Position numbers and translations under genes: made by a program
Part shown: one piece after another, positions 35,654-47,343 of the stretch
Position numbering within the stretch: position 1 is the stretch's first letter
Layout: each line of letters opens with the position of its first letter
The notes under the pieces: generated by a model
What the model saw: only the letters and a program-made list of their open reading frames with translations
What the model was told of the DNA's origin: nothing
Databases searched by the model: none
Source of the DNA: Talinum fruticosum
Taxonomy: Eukaryota > Streptophyta > Magnoliopsida > Caryophyllales > Talinaceae
Reading direction: 5' to 3'
Assembly: GCA_021018815.1 (NCBI GenBank)
Contig: JAITYX010000034.1
Coordinates: forward strand, 3,782,001 to 3,846,000
DNA: 64,000 bases

Positions 35654-37188
35654 TGAAGACTCAAACCTTACATATATATCATTCTGAGTTCCATCAAGGG
35701 ATCAAGTATAAGACTTCATCTCTCATAAGGTTTTGATTAAAATTCATTCTATCTCGCTTTAATAGCTTTTACGAGTGATATAGCATCTTTTCTAAGTGTT
35801 ATAGAATTTATCGTATATATTCTCTTTTGACTCGATCGATGAAGAAAGCATATTCTTGTTTATCATTTCACACACAGTTTCGAGTCACTCGGACAACACT
35901 CGGATATATTACATGTTCAAACACTTATTCTATTTTGCATAAACTCGCTTCCGGCTTTATGATCTAAGTTTGATTGGATTACTAGGTTAATTCATCTTTC
36001 TAAGGCAAGCATGCTTAGTTTGAACATTGGCAGTTTAGATCAAGTCTTTCCACTCGATTTTATTTACCCGATTTGCTTTGCCTCTAGATCGACTCGGATG
36101 GAATTTGAGTATAATGGATATTAGACTCGAAAATTCCATTTCTTTCGACTCGTATAATTATGCTCTTAATTATCTTAATTAAAATTATTATCTCGTGTCT
36201 AATCTTGGACCAAAGTATTTTATACTTTGAGAACCAAATTGATTTACTTTTGTAGGTTATTCAAACGATGCTATCATATCTTTGAATTAGAAAAGTAATC
36301 GGCTTCAAGACGTCAAATCACCAAGCAGATAAGGCTTTTTCCACCTTCGACCAAGGCCCGCACAATCGTGTCGTGGTTCTATGTTTCCAAAACTGGAAAT
36401 TCGAACGCTAACCTCAACGGTGGTTTCCAGCCTACTTTTCGGACACCACCAGTGGATTGGGACTTCCAAAGAAGTCAAGAGCCGTTGCCCAACGTTCACA
36501 CCTCAACGGATATTTTCCGAGTGACTCGGAAAATCCATTGCAACGGTCACAAAGGGCTTCCAGTCGAAGATAGTCACAACGGCTAATCTGCTTGGTTATC
36601 TATAAATATAAACCAACTCTTAAGACTTGAAGATTGCTTGAACCAACCGTCAATACACGTACTTAACCAAAGGTCATTGTATTCATACTCAATCTTCTAC
36701 TTATAACTCCAACTCGTACTTAATATCTTTCCGAGTTGTAAGGTCTTGTAATCAGCTTACAAACACTCATTCTTACTTTCCGAGTAAGGTCTCTTGACTA
36801 AGCCGTAAGGGTTAACTCAGCTCAAATGTCCCTAACTCGTAAAGGTTACTTCAATTAGGAAGTACTAGATCGGATAAGGTAATTTCGAGTCTAGGAAAAT
36901 CTTGTAAGGAATTGTCTAAGGGAGTAATTCGGTTGAGTCTTTCTACCGTATTTTGTGGATTCAAAATAGTGGATTTGACTTGGTGCTTGGATTAGCACCG
37001 AGCGTGGTTTTCTGCCCCAGGAGGGTTTCCACGTAACTTTCTGAGTTAGTACTTTTGCTGAGTCCAATTTAGACTCGGACTCTCCACGAGTCATCTCTAG
37101 TTTTATTCTTCCTTTATTTGTTTAAAATTCCTCATCACCCTATTCACCCCCTTTAGGGTGACTTAGTCTCTCCAAGAGTAAACCTTCA
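35654..37188 (+). repeat. SIRE-E 5' LTR
   Basis: 1535 bp, beginning TGAAGACTCAAACC and ending AAACCTTCA. The U5 hairpin is largely intact (about 37130-37160). It clearly differs in sequence from D's 3' LTR, which argues that it belongs to a separate element. Confidence 0.85.
36416..36607 (+). promoter_or_regulatory. SIRE-E LTR promoter: five AACGG boxes and TATA
   Basis: AACGG or its complement occurs at 36416-36420, 36482-36486, 36505-36509, 36542-36546 and 36578-36582. They lie just upstream of TATAAATA at 36601. AACGG is the core of plant MYB3R/MSA sites. The array-plus-TATA layout matches the LTRs of D and F. Confidence 0.6.
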
Positions 37189-37202
37189 ATTGGTATCGAG
37201 CC
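37189..37202 (+). promoter_or_regulatory. SIRE-E primer binding site
   Basis: ATTGGTATCGAGCC directly after the LTR; it resembles the tRNA-iMet site with one A missing. Confidence 0.75.
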
Positions 37203-37247
37203 TAACCTTTTAGAAAGGATCTAACCATCCAAAGGTTTAAAGATCAA

Positions 37248-38229
37248 ATGGCTCGTAACAATGGAGAGTTCGATGAAGGAAGATCTTCCAGCAGACCACC
37301 AAAGTTCAAAAGATCTAACTTCATGCACTCGGAAGAAGCTCATGGAATATTTCCTCTGGATCATGATGAGGATGTCCGGAACATCATACAAGTAGGCAAC
37401 TACATTCCCATGAAGATGGAAGAAACAAGACTCGTGCCCAAGACAAAGGTCGAGTTCACTGTTGATGAAGCAGAGAAGTTCGAAAGAACTTCAAGGCGAT
37501 GAACATTCGATGTGCACCATCAGCTCGGAAGAATACAACCGAGTGTCCGCTCGTGACACGACCTAAAGAAGTGTGGGACACACTCGGTCAACACTTACGA
37601 AGGCACAAGCCAAGTCGACAAGCAAAGATAAGCCAATATCTTCACAAGTCTCGAGCTGTTCAAGATGGAGCCGAAGAAAACATCACTCGGATGTTCATCC
37701 GCTTCACCGAGATCACCAATAATCTCAAATCTCTGGGTAGAAAGATTTCCCACGAGGAAATGTGCGTAAAGATACTCGAAGCCTACCCAAGAGAAGATGG
37801 GGTCCCAAGGTAACGGCAATTGAAGAGGCTCGGAACCTGTCCCAACTCAAGCCAAACGAACTCATTGGGAAGCTACTCACCCACGAGATCCATCTCGGAA
37901 GAGGAGGACGAAGAGGTCAGCACCAAAAAGAACATTGCGCTTAAAGCCTCATAAACCAGAGAAGTAAATCTGAGTTCATCGGACTCGAAGAGGATCCCAC
38001 GGCACTCATCGCTAGAGGGTTCAAGAAAATGATGAAGCCAAAAGAAGAGTTCTATAAGAAAGAAAAGAAGGATAGAAAAGGTAAGCACTCTTCCCTTTCA
38101 AAGTTATCTTTAACTAAGAACTCGGCTATTTTGAATGTGGTAGCAAGGAACACATAGTCAAAGACTCGTCCCAAGAGAAAGAGGGACAGAAAGAAGAAAA
38201 AGGCTATGATGGCCACATGGAGTGATGAA
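37248..38229 (+). pseudogene. gag: SIRE-E gag, truncated
   Basis: ATG 37248, MARNNGEFDEGRSSSRPPKF. The UBN2-like core spans about 37500-37813 with frameshifts (ISQYLHK, EENITRMFIRFTEITNNLKS). The knuckle region near 38130-38170 reads as a disrupted Cys-box, then KKAMMATWSDED ends the gag at about 38229. The C-terminal third present in B, D and F is missing. Confidence 0.78.
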
Positions 38230-41200
38230 GACATGTCAGGAGATTTAAGACTCTTTTATGAGTTAGAAGAATACAAGGGAGGAAAAGTCACATTTGGAGA
38301 TGACAGCAAAGGCAAGATAATTGGGATAGGCAAGATTGGAAAAGGAAGCAATCCGGTCAACCCAAGTATCCCTTGTCGGAGGATTAAAGTACAATCCGCT
38401 CAGCATCTCTCAACTGTGTGACAAAGGTCAAGAGGTAAGATTCACTCGGACCAACTGCTATATCTCCGATAATGCTACTAAGGAAATCAAGCTCTCGGGT
38501 AAAAGATCGGGTAACACTTATACTATTCCTCTTTCTTACCCGAGTCGAATTTATCATGCTTAAAAGCATCTCTTCATGATGATTCATGGACATGGCATCA
38601 TAGACTAGGTCATGTTAGCATGCATACCATTAAGAAACTTGCATCTCATGGTTTAGTCGGAGGATTACCTAATTGTGCATTTAAGAAAGATAAAATCATG
38701 AAGCATGCACAAAAGTGAAACAAGTCGATCATCTTTCAAATCTCTGAAACTCGTTTCCACATCCAAGGTGCTTGAAATGTTGCATATGGATTTATGTGGT
38801 GAAATCCTCGTCAAGAATCTCGGAGGTAAATCATATGTGCTTGTTATTGTTGATGACTACTCACGATTTACCCGGGTGTGTTTTCTTAAGCACAAAATGG
38901 AAGCTTTCAAAGAGTTCAAGCAAGCTCTACAGGAAAATCCAAGTTGAGTCTCGGACTCGGATCCGGAGAATTCGAACCGACCATGGAAGGGAGTTCGACT
39001 ACTCGTAGTTTGCAGAGTTTTGTGATAAGAATGGCATCTCCCACAACTTCTCAGCACCAAGAACTCCTCAACACAATGGAGTGGTGGAGAGAAAGAACAT
39101 AACTCTCGAAGAAATAACAAGGACAATGATGATTGAACACAATCTTCCCTACTATTTCTGGGGTGAGGCAATCAACACAACGAAACTACACATTGAACAG
39201 ATGCCTCATCGGACCCATCCTGAAGAAAACACCGTACGAGCTCTACAAAGGGAAGAAACCCAATATTTCATACTTTAGACCCTTTGGATGTAAGTGCTTT
39301 GTTCATAACAATGGTAAGGATCACCTGACCAAGTTTGATGCTAGGTCGGATGAAGGTATTTTTCTTGGTTATTCATCTCATAGCAAAGCATATCGTATTT
39401 TCAATAAAAGAACTAACAAAGTGGAAGAAAGCATCCACGTTGTGTTTGATGAGATTGATCGGGGAAAAACAAGTGAGTCAACCTTCTCAAATCGAAACTC
39501 AGTCAAGATGAAGTGATCTTGCTTGAAGCCGAGCTCGAAAGAGTAAAAAGAAAGCAACTCGTAATGAGGTAGCTCGTAACATCATGACTCGGATCGACCC
39601 AACTCAAGAGCGAGCTCAAAACGCTCGAAGGACAAGCTAATGAGCAAACTCAACAAGCTCGGATTATTGAAGATTAGCCAGTTCAACCAACAAACCTGGT
39701 GAACCAGAGAACAGTAGAGCATTCAAATATGCTTTGAGCCACCCACTCGAGAACGTTCGTCTCGACATTAACAGTGGGGTAAGAACTTGTTCTTCTTTGC
39801 AAAATTTATGTGCATTCACTATATTCATATCATTAAATGAACCCGTAAATTCACTAGAGACCCTAAATGAACCTGAATGGGTAGAGGCCATGCAAGAAGA
39901 GCTTAATCAATTTGAGAGAAACCGAGTCCGGACTTTAACCAAACAACCTTCTAACCACACGATTATAGGAACCAAATAGGTTTTTAAGAACAAACTAGAT
40001 AAGGATGGGTTGGTAGTAAAAAATAAGGCTAGACTTGTGGCTCAAGGTTACAATCAAGAAGAAGGGATTGATTGTGGGGAAACCTTTACACCAATTGCTA
40101 GGATCAAAGCAATTAGAATCCTATTGGCATTTGCATCAAGCATGAATATTAAATTGTATCAAATGGATGTCAAATGTACTTTTCTTAATGGTTTCGTTCA
40201 AGAAGAAGTCTATGTTTAGCAACCCCTTGGATTTGAAAACTCAAGCATTTCGAAATCATGTTTTCAAATTGCAAAAGCCTCTATATGGTCTTAAACAAGC
40301 TCCCGGAGCTTGGCATGAAAGAATGAGCAGACTTATTGGTTGAGAATGATTTCAAAAGAGGTCAAATTGACAAAACTATTTTTATAAAAACCAAGGGGAG
40401 AGATTTCCTTATTGCTCAAATTTATGTTGATGATATCATTTTTGAGCTACTAATGAAAATCTCTATCGAGAATTTTCCGAGTTGATGAGACAGGAGTTCC
40501 AATGAGCATGATGGGATAGCTCAATTTCTTTCTTGGTCCGCAAATCGGACAAGATAAAGATGGCATCTATGTTCATCAATATAAGTATACCAAGGAGTTG
40601 TTGAAGAAGTACAAGCTTCAAGATGCGAAACATGCAAGCAACACCCATGAGTAGCGAACATAAAACTGGACTCGGACGAAAAAGGTAAAGTAGTAGATGA
40701 GAAATTCTATAGAGGTATGATTGGTTCTCTGCTATATCTTACTTCCAGTAGGCTAGACATTATGTTTAATGTCTGTCTCGTGTGCAAGATTTCAAGCTAA
40801 TCCAAAAGAATCACATCTCACTCGCGGGGAAGAGGATTTTTAGATATCTTGCAGGAACTCGGAATCTTGGTCTATGGTTTTCAAGAGACTCGGAATTGAC
40901 CCTCACTCGAATACTCGGATGCCGACTATGGTGGTTATAAGGTTGTTAGAAAGAGCACATCAGGAGCATGCCAATTTCTGCGTCAATCCCTTATATCTTG
41001 GCACTCAAAGAAGCGTAACTCGCTTGCTCTATCAACCGCTGAAGCCGAGTACATTGCAGCTAGAGCGTGCTGAGCTCATATTTTATGGATCAAGCAACAC
41101 TTGAAGGATCTTGGACTTTTATTCAAATCTATCCCAATCAAGTGTGATAATCAAAGTGCAATCAGCATCATTAAGAATCCAGTTCAAGCATTCAAAGACA

Positions 41201-41367
41201 AAGCATATTGAGGTGTGGTATCATTTTCCGAGAGACCATTCTGAGAAAGGTGATATTGAACTTGAATTCGATCCTACGAAATTTCAATTAGTCGATATTT
41301 TCGCTAAGCCGCTTAGTGAAAATCAGTTTGTTTTATTCGAAATGACCTTGGCATGATTAATGCATGA
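38230..41367 (+). pseudogene. pol: SIRE-D pol: protease part, integrase, RT, RNase H
   Basis: It starts within the protease at HMSGD-like sequence; the catalytic Asp block upstream is missing. Then GGKVTFGDDSKGKIIGIGKI, the integrase zinc region (38590-38720), the core MDLCGEILVKNLGGKSYVLV (38780-38850), IRTDHGREFD (38975-39005) and the VERKNITLEE segment. RT has [20 protein letters not shown] (40155-40220), a stop directly after it, and FMLMISF where a frameshift hides YVDDI (40419-40440). RNase H contains KPSTLQLERAE-type frame-shifted remnants and ends LGMINA-stop at 41367. Numerous frameshifts. Confidence 0.82.
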
Positions 41368-41640
41368 TTATATGTTTTATGTGCTTAATTTTCTGATTTG
41401 TTCTTGATTAACAAATGAATCAGTTGACTTGACAATGAGACCGAGCTATTGGTTAATTGCTTTCTAGTCGCTCGTAAACCATACCGAGTCGACGTAGTCT
41501 TTGATCAAAATGGACACCAAACTTTTGAGATCATCTCTAGATGAAAGGAGAATCTCGTAAAGATTTTTTTTTAATTCTCTTTCTCTCTCGACACGCGTCA
41601 TTTTCAAAGAATTTGAACCGTTAGAGAGACAAACGCTAGA
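41368..41640 (+). other. SIRE-D spacer between pol and the internal promoter
   Basis: Noncoding. The corresponding spacers in C and F share words such as ATCATCTCTAGATGA and CTTTTTCTCTCTC. Confidence 0.6.
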
Positions 41641-41898
41641 ATTGTAGCCGTTGGACTGTTTTACATCACGTCTATCCGAGAATGCCATTTGAACGTTAAG
41701 AAAGAAGGTTGAAGGACATTTTTGTCTTCTCATATATAGCATCTATTCGTCTTTATTTCTTCACTTTACGCCTTACTTTTCTTACACAAAATTCTTTACT
41801 CTCTCATACTCGTCCCTTGCTCTCAAAGTACGCTCTCTCTCTCTCTCTCCCTCTCTCGCTCAATTCTCTAGTAACCTCTTATCTCTTCACTCTTACAA
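41641..41898 (+). promoter_or_regulatory. SIRE-D putative internal promoter and CT-rich leader of the aORF
   Basis: TAGCCGTTGGA (41645-41655) is the reverse complement of TCCAACGGCTA, an exact match to the mitosis-specific activator consensus YCYAACGGYYA. Another CCGTT lies just upstream. TATATA (41733-41738) follows about 80 bp later. A CT-rich tract (about 41828-41865) lies between it and the aORF ATG at 41899. The layout is shared with C and F. Confidence 0.6.
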
Positions 41899-42993
41899 TG
41901 CCTAAACGTGGTCCGACTTCCGAGTTCATGGGGTCCGCAACAAAGACGGCCCGAAAAACAACTCAAAAGGGTACGTCTAACCCTTCAAAAGTTTTTGTTG
42001 TCCAACATTTCACGTTGGATGACAAGTTTTTCAAAACCACATCCTTCTCTCGGCTCAAATTCATTCAAGAACAGGAGTATACAACTATCTATGCTTTACG
42101 ATTTCATTTATCCGTAACTTGTGGCTGAGTTCTACGCCAACAAATCCTTTCTCGGAGGTGTCATCACTTCCAAATTTCAAGGTACCACCGTTAGAAACAA
42201 CCTCCCTCTTCTCCACAAACTTTTCAATGTATCTTCTCTTTTTGAATCCCAACCACATTCCTTTTCTCGAAGTTGTCGATGATTTCTTTGACAAATTTGC
42301 CAAAGAAGTGCCTGTGCACGTAAAAAATTTCTCTATGACTCGGATTAAAAGTGAGGTCGATTGCTCTGTTATATTCCGATGCGTACTTTCTTTGCTCACC
42401 ACTCGAGCAAAGAGAACCCAAACTCCGGGGTTCTCAAAGTTTTGTTTGACATCATGGAGGGCTACAATGTAGACCTCTTTCCCTTCATTATCGAGCAAAT
42501 GGCTCAAGTGCCCGATCAATCAAACAAATCCGTTCCTTTTCTCGTTTGGAGCTCTTCTCTCTCTCATCTTCAAACAATTTAAGATCCCTCTTCTCTTAGA
42601 TCCCTCTCGCTGTTTCGAGTCGGCCATAGTTCTGGGCCGAAAAGAACTTCTGGGGTATGGATACCAGGAGGTTAAACCTGGTGAATGGGTTCATTCGTCC
42701 GAGTTGGAACCTGCTTCTCCTCCTCCCCGCACTCAAATTCAACCCACTCAGCCAACCACTTCAGCTGGCCCCTCCTCTCTCAACTAAAGCATTTGCTACC
42801 TTGGTCAAGAAACTCATGTTTATAGTCGACCACGCTTGTACGCTCTCTCAAGCCCATTTTCCGTGGGATGGTCATTCACCGAAGACCGCCCAATCCTGCA
42901 TTCGGGGTGTCAATCCCTAATGCTTCGGTTCAAAGGGGTTCTCAACGAGCAAAACGAAGCAGCTCGAATTTCTTCGAGAGCGCAAAATGAAGG
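41899..42993 (+). pseudogene. SIRE-D aORF (third ORF), part 1
   Basis: Function unknown; it lies downstream of pol in sense, where SIRE elements carry an envelope-like or extra ORF. ATG 41899 gives MPKRGPTSEFMGSATKTARK, a short basic tail. It is followed by DDKFFKTTSFSRLKF, an FYANKSFLGGVITSKF segment and a VDDFFDKFAKEVPVHVKNF-like segment, and later IVLGRKELLGYGYQEVKPGE and a Pro/Ser-rich linker. The pattern resembles the plant-transposon-protein domain found in many plant retroelements. It is interrupted by element F at 42993 and continues at 53992. Frameshifts are present. Confidence 0.7.
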
Positions 42994-44604
42994 TGAAGGT
43001 TTTCTCGAGGAGAGATCGAATCACCCTAGAGGGGGTGAATAGGGTGGTGGAAGATTTTTCTTAAAATCAAACACTTTTGATCAAGACACGACATGAGACA
43101 GATTTTGAGTCCGAAATGGGCTCGGAGAAGTGTGTACTCGTAATTGCAATAAAGAATAAAGAAGCGGATTAAACTGAAACTTTGAATATGTCCGAGTCTA
43201 GATTGTACTCGTAAAGTGAAAACACAGTAAAGTACGTGTAAACCCCCTGCGGTAGAAAACCACGGACCGTGCTAATCCAAGCACGAAGTCAAATCCACTA
43301 TTTTGAGTCCACAAAATACCGTAGATCGATCGAACCCGAGTTGCTCCCTTATACAACTCTTTACAAGTTTTTCCTAGACTCGTAAATTTCCTTATCTCGA
43401 TCTAGTACTTCCTAGCCGAGATAAACCTTACAGCTAGGGACAACCGAGCCGAGTTAACCCTTACGACTCGGCTTAAGGGACCTTACTTAGACAAGTGAGA
43501 AAGAGAGTGTTTGTAACTAAGTACAAGACCTTACAACTCGGAATAAAATGAGTTACGAGTGGGATTTGTAAGTAGAAGATTGACAATAAATACAACTTTG
43601 CTCAAGTATATGTATTAACAATAGGTTCGGCCAATCTTCAAGTCTTGAGAGTTGGCTTCTATTTATAGATGACCAAGCAAAGCATAGCCGCTGAGTCTAT
43701 CTTCCGACCGAGACTCCTTTGTGACCGTTGTTAAAGACTTTCCGAGTCACTCGTAAAGTATCCGTTGAGATATAAACGTTGGACAACGGTTCTTAACTCC
43801 TTTGGAAGTCCCAAAACCACCGGCGGTGTCTTGAAGGATAAGGTGGAAACCACCGTTAAGCTTGGCGTTTCAGCTTTTCCAGATTTGGAAATAGACAGCC
43901 TTGACACAATCTTTTGGGGCTAGGTCGGAGAATGGGAAAAGCCATGTCTCGCTGGTGATTTGACGTTTTGAAGCTAGGTTACTTTTGTATTTCAAAATGT
44001 GTATCCTCGTTTGAATAACCTACAAAAGTAAATCAAATTGGTTCTCAAAGTATAAAATACTTTGGTCCAAGATTAGACACAGTATAATAATATGATTAAG
44101 ATAATTAAATGACTAATTATCTCGAGTCGAAAAAGGAATGGAACTTTCCGAGTCTAATATCCATAAAACTCAAAATTCCATCTCGAGTTAGTCTAGGCGA
44201 GAATCAAGTTACATAGAGAATATCGAGTAAAATAAACTTGATCTAGGCTAAGCATGGCTCGGACTAGAAGCGCCGACTATAACAGAATATTATCCGGAAT
44301 ATAAAGTCGACCTGAGTGCGGTTATGCGAATACTAGTCATTTGAGCATGTGATAATTTTAAGTGATGAGAGACTCGGAACTGGGTGTGCGATAGTAAGTT
44401 CGGATATGCTTTTGAGTCTCACAGAGACAAATAGGAATACATGAAATAAATGCTATATCACTCGAGAGGAAATACTATATCACTCGTAAAAGTTTCTAAG
44501 GTATAGAGAATGACTTGGAATCAAAACTCTATAAGTGAGAAAGCCTTATACCCGATTCCTTTTGTAGAACTTAGAAATTTACTGGAGTAAAGTCCGAGTC
44601 TTCA
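42994..44604 (-). repeat. SIRE-F 3' LTR
   Basis: 1611 bp, very similar to 52392-53991. Ends TGAAGG and TCTTCA on +. TATA complement at 43660-43667. Intact U5 hairpin near 43020-43047. Confidence 0.92.
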
Positions 44605-44616
44605 ATCTCCCCTTTT
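44605..44616 (-). promoter_or_regulatory. SIRE-F polypurine tract
   Basis: In element sense AAAAGGGGAGAT abuts the 3' LTR. Confidence 0.88.
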
Positions 44617-45064
44617 GATGAAAGGCATTCCATACTTAGACGTAAACTTTGTTAGTGATATAGATCTGTTTTTGTATACTTGCGTAGAAAATAAGACAAG
44701 TAAAGCAAGCTTAAAGTATCGGATCATAAAGGATATATACTTAGCAATGAAATAATGCTAACTCGTAAATGGTTGTAATAAACAATAAACGCAGAGAAAT
44801 TTGAAGAGAATGCATTAATTCATTAAAGTTAAAGAAAGTACACACAGAGATAGGGATGGAGAAACTCCCCTAAACAAGACAACAAATTTTCTATCTATAT
44901 TCTCCCTCTTGCCTTTCAAAGAAAAAAAAAAAAAAAATGGGAAGAATATAGCAAGTAGTACATATTTGATGTCCGGACAAAAAGAGAAGTAAAAGAAAAT
45001 AGAATTCCGTGAGGAAAAAAAATCTGCAGATTGTTGGAATTGTGACACGATCCATGGTGTCCGC
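44617..45064 (-). other. SIRE-F 3' noncoding region with a second purine-rich motif
   Basis: Between aORF and PPT. Element sense TTAGGGGAGTTTCTCC (complement of about 44858-44873) matches D and A. No ORF is supported; the minus-strand ORF at 44815-45048 is Phe/Ser-rich low complexity. Confidence 0.6.
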
Positions 45065-46680
45065 CTAAGAAGGAAAGGGGTTGTCTCGAGTGGAAGAGGA
45101 AGGGCGAGAGGTACGCCGGCTGTGGTAAGATCTTGACGATGTGCTTGAGCGCGGCGGAGGGAGGACGAGGATCGTTGTCAAGGGCTCAGCTCCGAGTGGC
45201 CGACCCGTAACAAGAGGATCTAGAGGTTCCTCCCCGTGGACCTCGGTAGCCTGGAGGGGTCCGCTCGGCCCGACCCGCTGCAGCTTGGCCTTTAGCAAGG
45301 TCTTCTAACTCACTCGAGTACTGTCTCGAGCTAAGTAATTCTAGTCGAGCTTGAGGAGCTTTCTAACCCTCGCCTGGCCCTCTTTCTTCTTTTTTTTTGT
45401 TTCGCCCTTATCCAGTAGGAGCCGCCTCACCTGCATGCTCCTCAACTTCGCTTCTTCCCGGTCTTCTTCTCCATCCTCCCCGCTATCCGAGGAGGACGTC
45501 TTGGCCGGGCTCGAGGACGCTTCGGATGTGTCCGAGTCGTCACGGTCCCGAGCCACCTTGGACCATCTCTCCTGGAGGAGCTCGATCGGCTCCTTCACTA
45601 GAGCCTTCATCTCAAGGAGCACTTCTTGTTGCTCTCGGATCCGAGATTGGGCTGTTTTTGGTTGATGGCCATAGACTCGATAGACAGCCTTGAATGACCG
45701 GAGCATGTCCCCGAATTCAGAGGACACAGAGTTAATTTTGTCCAAGAAAGCGGAGGACAAAATGGAGGAGAGAGATTTAGAAACACCCGAGGTGGAGGCA
45801 CCACCAAGTGGGGCAGGGAGAGAGAGAGGGGCTTCTTTCCGAGTCCGAGGCGAAGAAGGTGGCCTCAGCTCCGAGCTATGTACCCGGATACCGTGTCGAG
45901 TTTCCCGGTACCCGTACCCTGAAGTTCCTTTTGTCGACCACAACGGCAGCCTCGAAACAGCGTTTGGATCCGAGGGAGAGGAACTTTGAATTGTTTAAAA
46001 ACAAGAGTGAGAAGAGCACCGAAAGGATGACGGGTGTTCTTCTTATTTTGGAGTTGAGTCGGCACAACTGCCATCCGCTCAATGATGGAGGGGAAGAGGT
46101 CTACTTCGTAGCCTCAAGAATATCAAAAAGAGCTTTTAAGTGTTTGGAGTTGGGGTTCTCCTTGCTGGAATGCCGAGAGAAAAAGGTTCTCATCAGCAGA
46201 AAGCATAGAAGGCGTGCTTCGACTTCAACCGAGTCACCGATAAATTTTTGCGTGACTCAGGAAACTCTTTTGCGTATTTTTCAAAGAAGTTGTCAGCGAC
46301 TTCAAGTGAAAGGAATGGGGTTGTCTGTTCAAGAAAAGAGAGGAAACCTTGAACAAGGCGGTGGAGGAGAGAGGTTTTTATTTGGACAGTCACATTCCGA
46401 ACCCCGGAGGTTAGAACACCATTAGAGCTAGTGAGGTGAGTATAAAACTCGGAGACGAGTTCGGGATAAATGAACTCGCTAAAACAAAGAAAATTATAAA
46501 CACCGGTGGTTTGGATGTGAGGCAACCACGAGAATTTTGTGGTTGGAAAGAACGTGTCGTCCAAACGTAAGATGCTCGGGTGACAACAGGTTTAGAAGAT
46601 GATGAGCCTTCTTGGCTTTTTGTGCGTGGTTTCTTAGAGGAAGAGCCAAGAAAGTCGGGATGATTACCTCTCTTAGTCAT
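45065..46680 (-). pseudogene. SIRE-F aORF (third ORF)
   Basis: ATG 46680, MTKRGNHPDFLGSSSKKPRT, a basic, possibly nuclear-localising start. It is followed by a folded-looking region with FLCFSEFIYPELVSEFYTHL, VADNFFEKYAKEFPESRKNL, GYGYRETRHGIRVHSSELRP and FLDKINSVSSEFGDMLRSF. Then comes an acidic DSDTSEASSSPAKTSSSDSG stretch (about 45440-45530), a Lys-rich run, and a Ser/Arg/Pro C-terminus ending PFPS-stop at 45065. An in-frame upstream ATG exists at 46842. At least two frameshifts break the frame; about 540 codons in total. Role unknown. Confidence 0.72.
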
Positions 46681-47065
46681 TTTGGAGGAGAAAAGAGAGA
46701 AGTGAAACTTTGAGAGAAGGTAGAAGAGAGTGGGTCGACGAGAGTGAAAGAAAACGAGTAGAAGAAAGAGTTGAGAGCAATCGAGCTTACTTGAGATGAG
46801 CTTCACGCTGCTTGACAATGTCGAGAGTTCACTCGTAGACATAGAGAGCTTTGCGTGAGAAGTTTTGCTTTCGAGAGAGAGAGTAAATGAAATGTAAAGT
46901 AGCGAGACGAAGGCGAATAGGTGCTATTTATAGAAAAATAATCGTCCTTCAACACAACGCTATTTGTATCCGTTCTAACTCAGCTCTTTCATCAGCCACC
47001 TCGGACCAGTGTGATGGTTCTCTTCTCAACGGTTAAAATTCTAACGGTTTGACTTCCAACGGCTA
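46681..47065 (-). promoter_or_regulatory. SIRE-F putative internal promoter and leader of the aORF
   Basis: TCCAACGGCTA at 47055-47065 on + is an exact MSA consensus match. Further AACGG boxes sit at about 47029 and 47043. TATTTATA at 46925-46932 is a TATAAATA box in element sense, within CTATAAATAGCACC, a wording shared with C. A GA/CT tract (46870-46884) follows before the aORF start at 46680. Confidence 0.65.
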
Positions 47066-47343
47066 GAAGTCCGATCACAGATGAGCGAGAGAGAGAAAAA
47101 GATTTTGAAAATAAATTCTGAAATTCTCCACTCATCTAGAGATGATTCCGGAGATTTGATGTCCACTTTTCTCAACAACCGAGTTTGATTCAGTATAAAT
47201 TTTCCGAGTGACTCGTAAACTAGAAATAAATAATAACTATCAGCTCAGTATCACGAAATCAACCGATCAAATGGTTATTAAAGATTTGAACGCACATAAC
47301 ACATAATCATGAAATGAGAATTGTCACATAAGAAACCACATAA

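Larger units (their letters stand above)
35654..38229 (+). mobile_element. SIRE-E: 5' LTR and gag of a copia element inside SIRE-D
   Basis: A complete LTR (35654-37188), PBS (37189-37202) and gag (37248 to about 38229) sit exactly where D's gag/pol junction should be. E's gag then runs straight into a protease-region HMSGD sequence at about 38230. The simplest reading is insertion of E into D, then a deletion of E's 3' part plus some tens of bases of D. Alternatively D and E are a rearranged single lineage with two gags. Confidence 0.65.

Noticed and set aside
45351..46425. Plus-strand ORFs of 99-205 codons opposite the SIRE-F aORF
   Set aside because: They are antisense shadows of the aORF, whose minus-strand reading is supported by homology with A, C and D.
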